This document shows, piece by piece, positions 60,555 through 64,000 of a stretch of 64,000 nucleotides of DNA (its first letter is position 1; each line of letters opens with the position of its first letter). Both the position numbers and the translations under genes were made by a program. The DNA lies in contig OZ024883.1 in assembly GCA_964017185.1 (NCBI GenBank), positions 1,922,001 to 1,986,000 of the forward strand, given 5' to 3'. The notes under the pieces are model-generated. The model did not search any database. It saw nothing but the letters and a program-made list of their open reading frames with translations, and was not told the DNA's origin. The stretch is from Rugalucina vietnamica (lineage: Eukaryota > Mollusca > Bivalvia > Lucinida > Lucinidae).

Positions 60555-61562
60555 CATTGTTATGCATATCAAATGCATCGCTTGAAGTCAGTGTATAGCT
60601 CGCTGCCAATGCATCGTTTGTTGTTAAAACATCGTTTGTCGTTATTGCAGCGCTTATTGTTAGTGCATCGTTGGACATCATTGCAGCGCTTGTTGTTAAT
60701 GCATCGTTTGTCGTCATTGCAGCGCTTGTTGTTAATACATCGTTTGTCGTCATTGCAGCGCTTGTTGTTAATGCATCGTTTGTCGTCATTGCAGCGCTTG
60801 TTGTTAATGCATCGTTTGTCGTCATTGCAGCGCTTGTTGTTAATGCATCGTTTGTCGTCATTGCAGCGCTTGTTGTTAATGCATCGTTTGTCGTCATTGC
60901 AGCGCTTGTTGTTAATACATCGTTTGTCGTCATTGCAGCGCTTCTGGTTAATACATCGTTTGTCGTCATTGCAGCGCTTGTTGTTAATGCATCGTTTGTC
61001 GTCATTGCAGCGCCAGTTGTTAATACATCGTTTGTCGTCATTGCAGCGCCTGTTGTTAATACACCGTTTGTCGTCATTGCAGCGCTTGTTGTTAATACAT
61101 CGTTTGTCGTCATTGCAGCGCCTGTTGTTAATGCATCGTCTGTCGTCATTGCAGCGCTTGTTGTTAATAGATGGTTTGTCGTCATTGCAGTGCCTGTTGT
61201 TAATACATCGTTTGTCGTCATTGCAGCGCCTGTTGTTAATACATCGTTTGTCGTCATTGCAGCGCCTGTTGTTAATACATCGTTTGTCGTCATTGCAGCG
61301 CTTGTTGTTGATGCATCGTTTGTCGTCATTGCAGCGAGTGTTGTTAATGCATTGTTTGTCGTCATTGCAGCGCTTGTTGTTAATACATCGTTTGTCGCCA
61401 TAACATGGCTTGTTGTTAATGCATCGTTTGTCGTCATTGCAGCGCCTGTTGTTAATGCATCGTTTGTCGTCATTCCAGCGCTTGTTGTTAATGCATTGTT
61501 TGTCGTCATTTCAGCGCTTGCTGTTAATGCATCGTTGGTCATCATTGCAGCGCTTGTAGTCT
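60555..61562 (-). CDS. Gene D stalk exon: 36-bp minisatellite
   Basis: 1008 nt, about 28 units of 36 bp (ALTTSAAMTTND variants), phase 1-1, AATTTAG acceptor. It ends DAFDMHNN before GTACGT. The unit differs from that of A/B (TTSQQVTTSDAQ) yet has the same length. Long open frames on the plus strand are shadows. Confidence 0.8.
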
Positions 61563-64000
61563 CTAAATTTAGTGGACAGAAATGTATAAACTTTCACATC
61601 AAATGTATAAAACGACTACCAGTATACGTATGTAGCATTAATTTAAAATTGATGTTATAATCATTCTTTCTTTCGTTTAATATTTCAGATATGTTAGTAT
61701 TTCAGATGACATTTTCGCTTTGTTTGAAACAGGTAGCTTGGCGACCACGATGTAAGCTATACCTACTCCTTCTGCTTACCGCTTCGTGTTTTAGTAGTAT
61801 ATCCTGCCGATTTACTTCAATGTTTATGGGCGTGTAGCATCTCGATTTTTTGTGTAATTTACTGTGTAATTAAGCATGCATAGAAACTTTTTTCTACCTT
61901 CCTTTGAATGTTTGCATTGCTCCAAAAGGATCTAAAATTTATATTCATTTCTATATATTGTTTATTGTAAACGTTTAACGTACCGAGTAGTGTGACTTCG
62001 CAGACATAATTTTTACTTTCAGAACCAGTGCAGGCAGTTTTCCACACCTCCATGAAAGCTGAAAACACATCTATGTCTCCGCACCCGTCTGCTGAGGACC
62101 CCGTACCTAATATTATTAATTAACTCATACATGTAAGTAATAGTACTTGGTCTGTGGCATACTGGTGATGTTTCTTTCTTTCTTTTTTTTTTTTTTTTTT
62201 TTTGTATAGTCTATACTGGATTTCACCTTGACTTGATACAGCTGACCTCGCACTAATACAGCTGACCTCGTTTCTGTATGGATTTACCTGCTATCTATAT
62301 TGAAATCCCTATATCTGATTGGTCAAAATACGACCCGCAAGGTCACGTGCCGCGTTGAATGAGTTGAGACAAAAAACAATGGCGGCGATTCAGCCGATCG
62401 AGTAAATAGTGAACAAACAACCAAAATCATGTCAGCATCATTGAAAAGAATGTCAGACATTGGCACTAAACATGGCGATTGTATGCTTGAGGTGCTAGCG
62501 AATGAGACCGATATGGACTTTTGACAGTTAATTTATAAAAATCTCATTAATCAAGTTATTTCGTATACCAGTTACAGGTCCGAGGACAGTTGTAACTGGT
62601 CCAATACGAAATAACTTGATTAATAACATTATAATAGGTACACTTAAAATGCAACAATAAAATAACCCACAATCTATGTTTTAAGCAAAAATAAGAAAAA
62701 CATCAAAAGTTTTCTACTGAAATTTTTAAATTGTTACAACTTAGGTAAACGCTGTATATTACATGGGCTTGTTTTCATAATAGACAAAAAATGACTATAT
62801 AGTGAACCTTTTACCATCAGAAACCTCTATATCATCTGAGAGCTGTTCACCACTTAACCATTTCCATACACCATCCTCACCTTTTGATAGTCCTACCCAC
62901 CATGTCGTGAAGTCAGCAATGTCGGACAAATATTCTAAAGTTGATACATAGATCTAAGGAAACTGTTATCAACAAAGAACATCGACTCGCCCGCGTTTTA
63001 GGGTTTATAGTAGAGTTGCTTATGTAACGAAAAATGCTCCCGTGGACTTTTCTTGTTAATCAGGGTTTTTATATACCAAAATGTTTATAAGCATGTGTAG
63101 GTTTCAAAAATGTTTCCTGCCATTTTTTCTATTAACTTTCAAGGTCAAGGTCAAAGGTCAAAGGTCACGGCTAAGGCTTAATGGTGTGACTTACAATATC
63201 AATAATTATGACCAAGATAATGTTTTTGAAAAGTACAAAACTAGTGTAATTGATAGTAAACACATTTCGACAATTTTTGATGTCACTTTCAAGTGACCTT
63301 GAAAACCCAATTCTAAAGGTCAAGGTCATTTATGCCAAATTTGTAAGAAAAATTACAGACATACGGCTTATTTATCGGCGCATTACAAAGTCAGCAGTAT
63401 ATAGAATGAATCTTTGACATAGATGGTATCTTGAATATTTGTGGGTTTGGTGTATTAGTCATTTGCACCTCCATGTCACAAACAGTTGCCATAGCAACAG
63501 CACTTTATGGTAGCCTTAGCGTGAATTTTGAATGATTTTAATAGCTCATTTAAGTGCTTAATCATTGAATTTTCTATTAGTTTTGTAGTGGTTTTGAATC
63601 ACCATGGGGATAAATGAAAATGTTTTAATGCATTTATTACTAGCATAAACAATCCCCACAACTTTAATTTTACAGTTAAAGGTCAAGGTCAAATGATAAT
63701 GGTCGAATGATACAACGAACACCCCGTCCATGATCCCCTTTTAAAATAATGCCGAAACGGGGATATATATATACAAGATTAATCATATGTCAGCAACAAC
63801 TTGCCTTAAATCATTGAAATCGAAGCAAAGATAGACCCCTTTCATCTCATGGTAACATTTGCAAATTATCTAATTTGCATATTCATGAATATTAATGAAA
63901 ACATAAAGAAATCACTGAAAAAAAAAACAACAAGAAAACCACCGTGGTATTCCTGGAGCTAATTTGACTTACCTTGCGCCCCAGAAAGTGCAAAATCATT
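60555..64000 (-). CDS. Gene D: CTLD plus mucin-like stalk (partial)
   Basis: Exons seen are 64000-63973 (partial, continuing out of the window), 62934-62815, 62106-61984 and 61562-60555, all phase 1 with GT/AG borders. They encode the end of the CTLD N-terminal part (NDFALSGAQ), the WWVGL part (YLSDIADFTTWWVGLSKG), the YVCEV part, and a 336-codon stalk of ALTTSAAMTTND units. No leader is in view and no TM/tail exon homologous to A, B or C exists between 60555 and 50370. The stalk donor (GTACGT, phase 1) is compatible with the acceptors of gene C exons 2 or 3, so D and C may be one transcription unit with two starts. The reading frames are intact. Confidence 0.7.
61563..61983. other. Gene D intron between stalk and CTLD
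   Basis: Its right part (61880-61983) is shared with gene A 21155-21263. Confidence 0.6.
61984..62106 (-). CDS. Gene D CTLD C-terminal exon
   Basis: 123 nt, phase 1-1, GTACGT donor. It encodes GSSADGCGDIDVFSAFME, VWKTACTG and NYVCEV. Confidence 0.85.
62107..62814. other. Gene D intron between CTLD exons
   Basis: It contains a T-rich tract at about 62170-62203, a fold-back (62546-62624, arms ATTAATCAAGTTATTTCGTA) and a diverged copy of the fold-back arm from 60011-60120. Confidence 0.6.
62815..62934 (-). CDS. Gene D CTLD central exon
   Basis: 120 nt, phase 1-1, TTTAG acceptor, GTAAAA donor. It encodes YLSDIADFTTWWVGLSKG, GVWKWLSGEQL and EVSD. Confidence 0.85.
62935..63972. other. Gene D intron with AGGTCA-rich repeats
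   Basis: It contains AAGGTCAAGGTCAAAGGTCA (63141-63160) and further AGGTCA half-sites in both directions to 63690. A single unit related to the 41070-44695 element is at about 63860-63910 (ATTTGCATATTCATGAATAT). Confidence 0.55.
63973..64000 (-). CDS. Gene D CTLD N-terminal exon, end only
   Basis: A strong GTAAGT donor (63967-63972) follows coding sequence NDFALSGAQ, which fits the end of a CTLD first half just before YLSDIADF. Only 28 bases are in the window, so this is tentative. Confidence 0.45.

Overview
The window is AT-rich eukaryotic DNA with introns. It is packed with interspersed repeats: tRNA-headed SINEs, 5'-truncated non-LTR elements, a Penelope-like reverse transcriptase, fold-back elements, microsatellites, and an array built around AGGTCA motifs that ends in a short palindrome. 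The repeat style and the C-type lectin/mucin receptors point to a lophotrochozoan, most likely a bivalve mollusc; this is inference. No bacterial-style operon, CRISPR array or rRNA is present.

The real genes were reconstructed by comparing internal duplicate copies and checking splice sites and phase. The core is a head-to-tail array of minus-strand genes for single-pass membrane proteins (local names 0, A, B, C, D). The full architecture (A and B) is six exons: leader peptide, three exons encoding one C-type lectin-like domain (CTLD), one exon that is a Thr/Ser-rich minisatellite (mucin-like stalk), and one exon with transmembrane segment plus cytoplasmic tail. Every intron is phase 1. Gene A (27418 to 17810) predicts 610 aa and has a premature stop in the tail. 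Gene B (40378 to 31953) predicts 564 aa. Gene C (50369 to 47947) is a three-exon 531-aa relative with no CTLD. Gene D (64000 to 60555) has CTLD and stalk exons but no tail exon of its own that I can see, and may splice into gene C. Gene 0 is represented only by its leader exon (8598 to 8514).

Two plus-strand copies of a claudin/PMP22-like four-TM gene (E1 at about 16.1-17.4 kb, E2 at 30.2-31.7 kb) converge on the 3' ends of A and B, so the duplicated unit is E plus receptor with a period of about 14.26 kb there. Each E copy is damaged at its 5' exon in a different way.

Layout: 0-1.8 kb LINE end and (AAT)n; 1.8-8.5 kb repeat-rich intron-like copy of the A/B first intron; 8.5 kb leader 0; 8.6-16.1 kb repeats; E1; gene A with a 2-kb Penelope-like insertion; leader A; E2; gene B; leader B at 40.3 kb; a 3.6-kb long inverted repeat at 41.1-44.7 kb; a TIR element at 46.3-47.9 kb; gene C; 50.4-60.5 kb noncoding with repeats; gene D to the end.

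Functionally the array looks like a rapidly diversifying family of cell-surface lectin-like receptors: the stalk expands by 36-bp units, exons are symmetric, the CTLD has lost the usual calcium/sugar motifs, and the tail carries a conserved YRQI motif and a conserved Pro-rich C-terminal end. A role in recognition or immunity is inference only.
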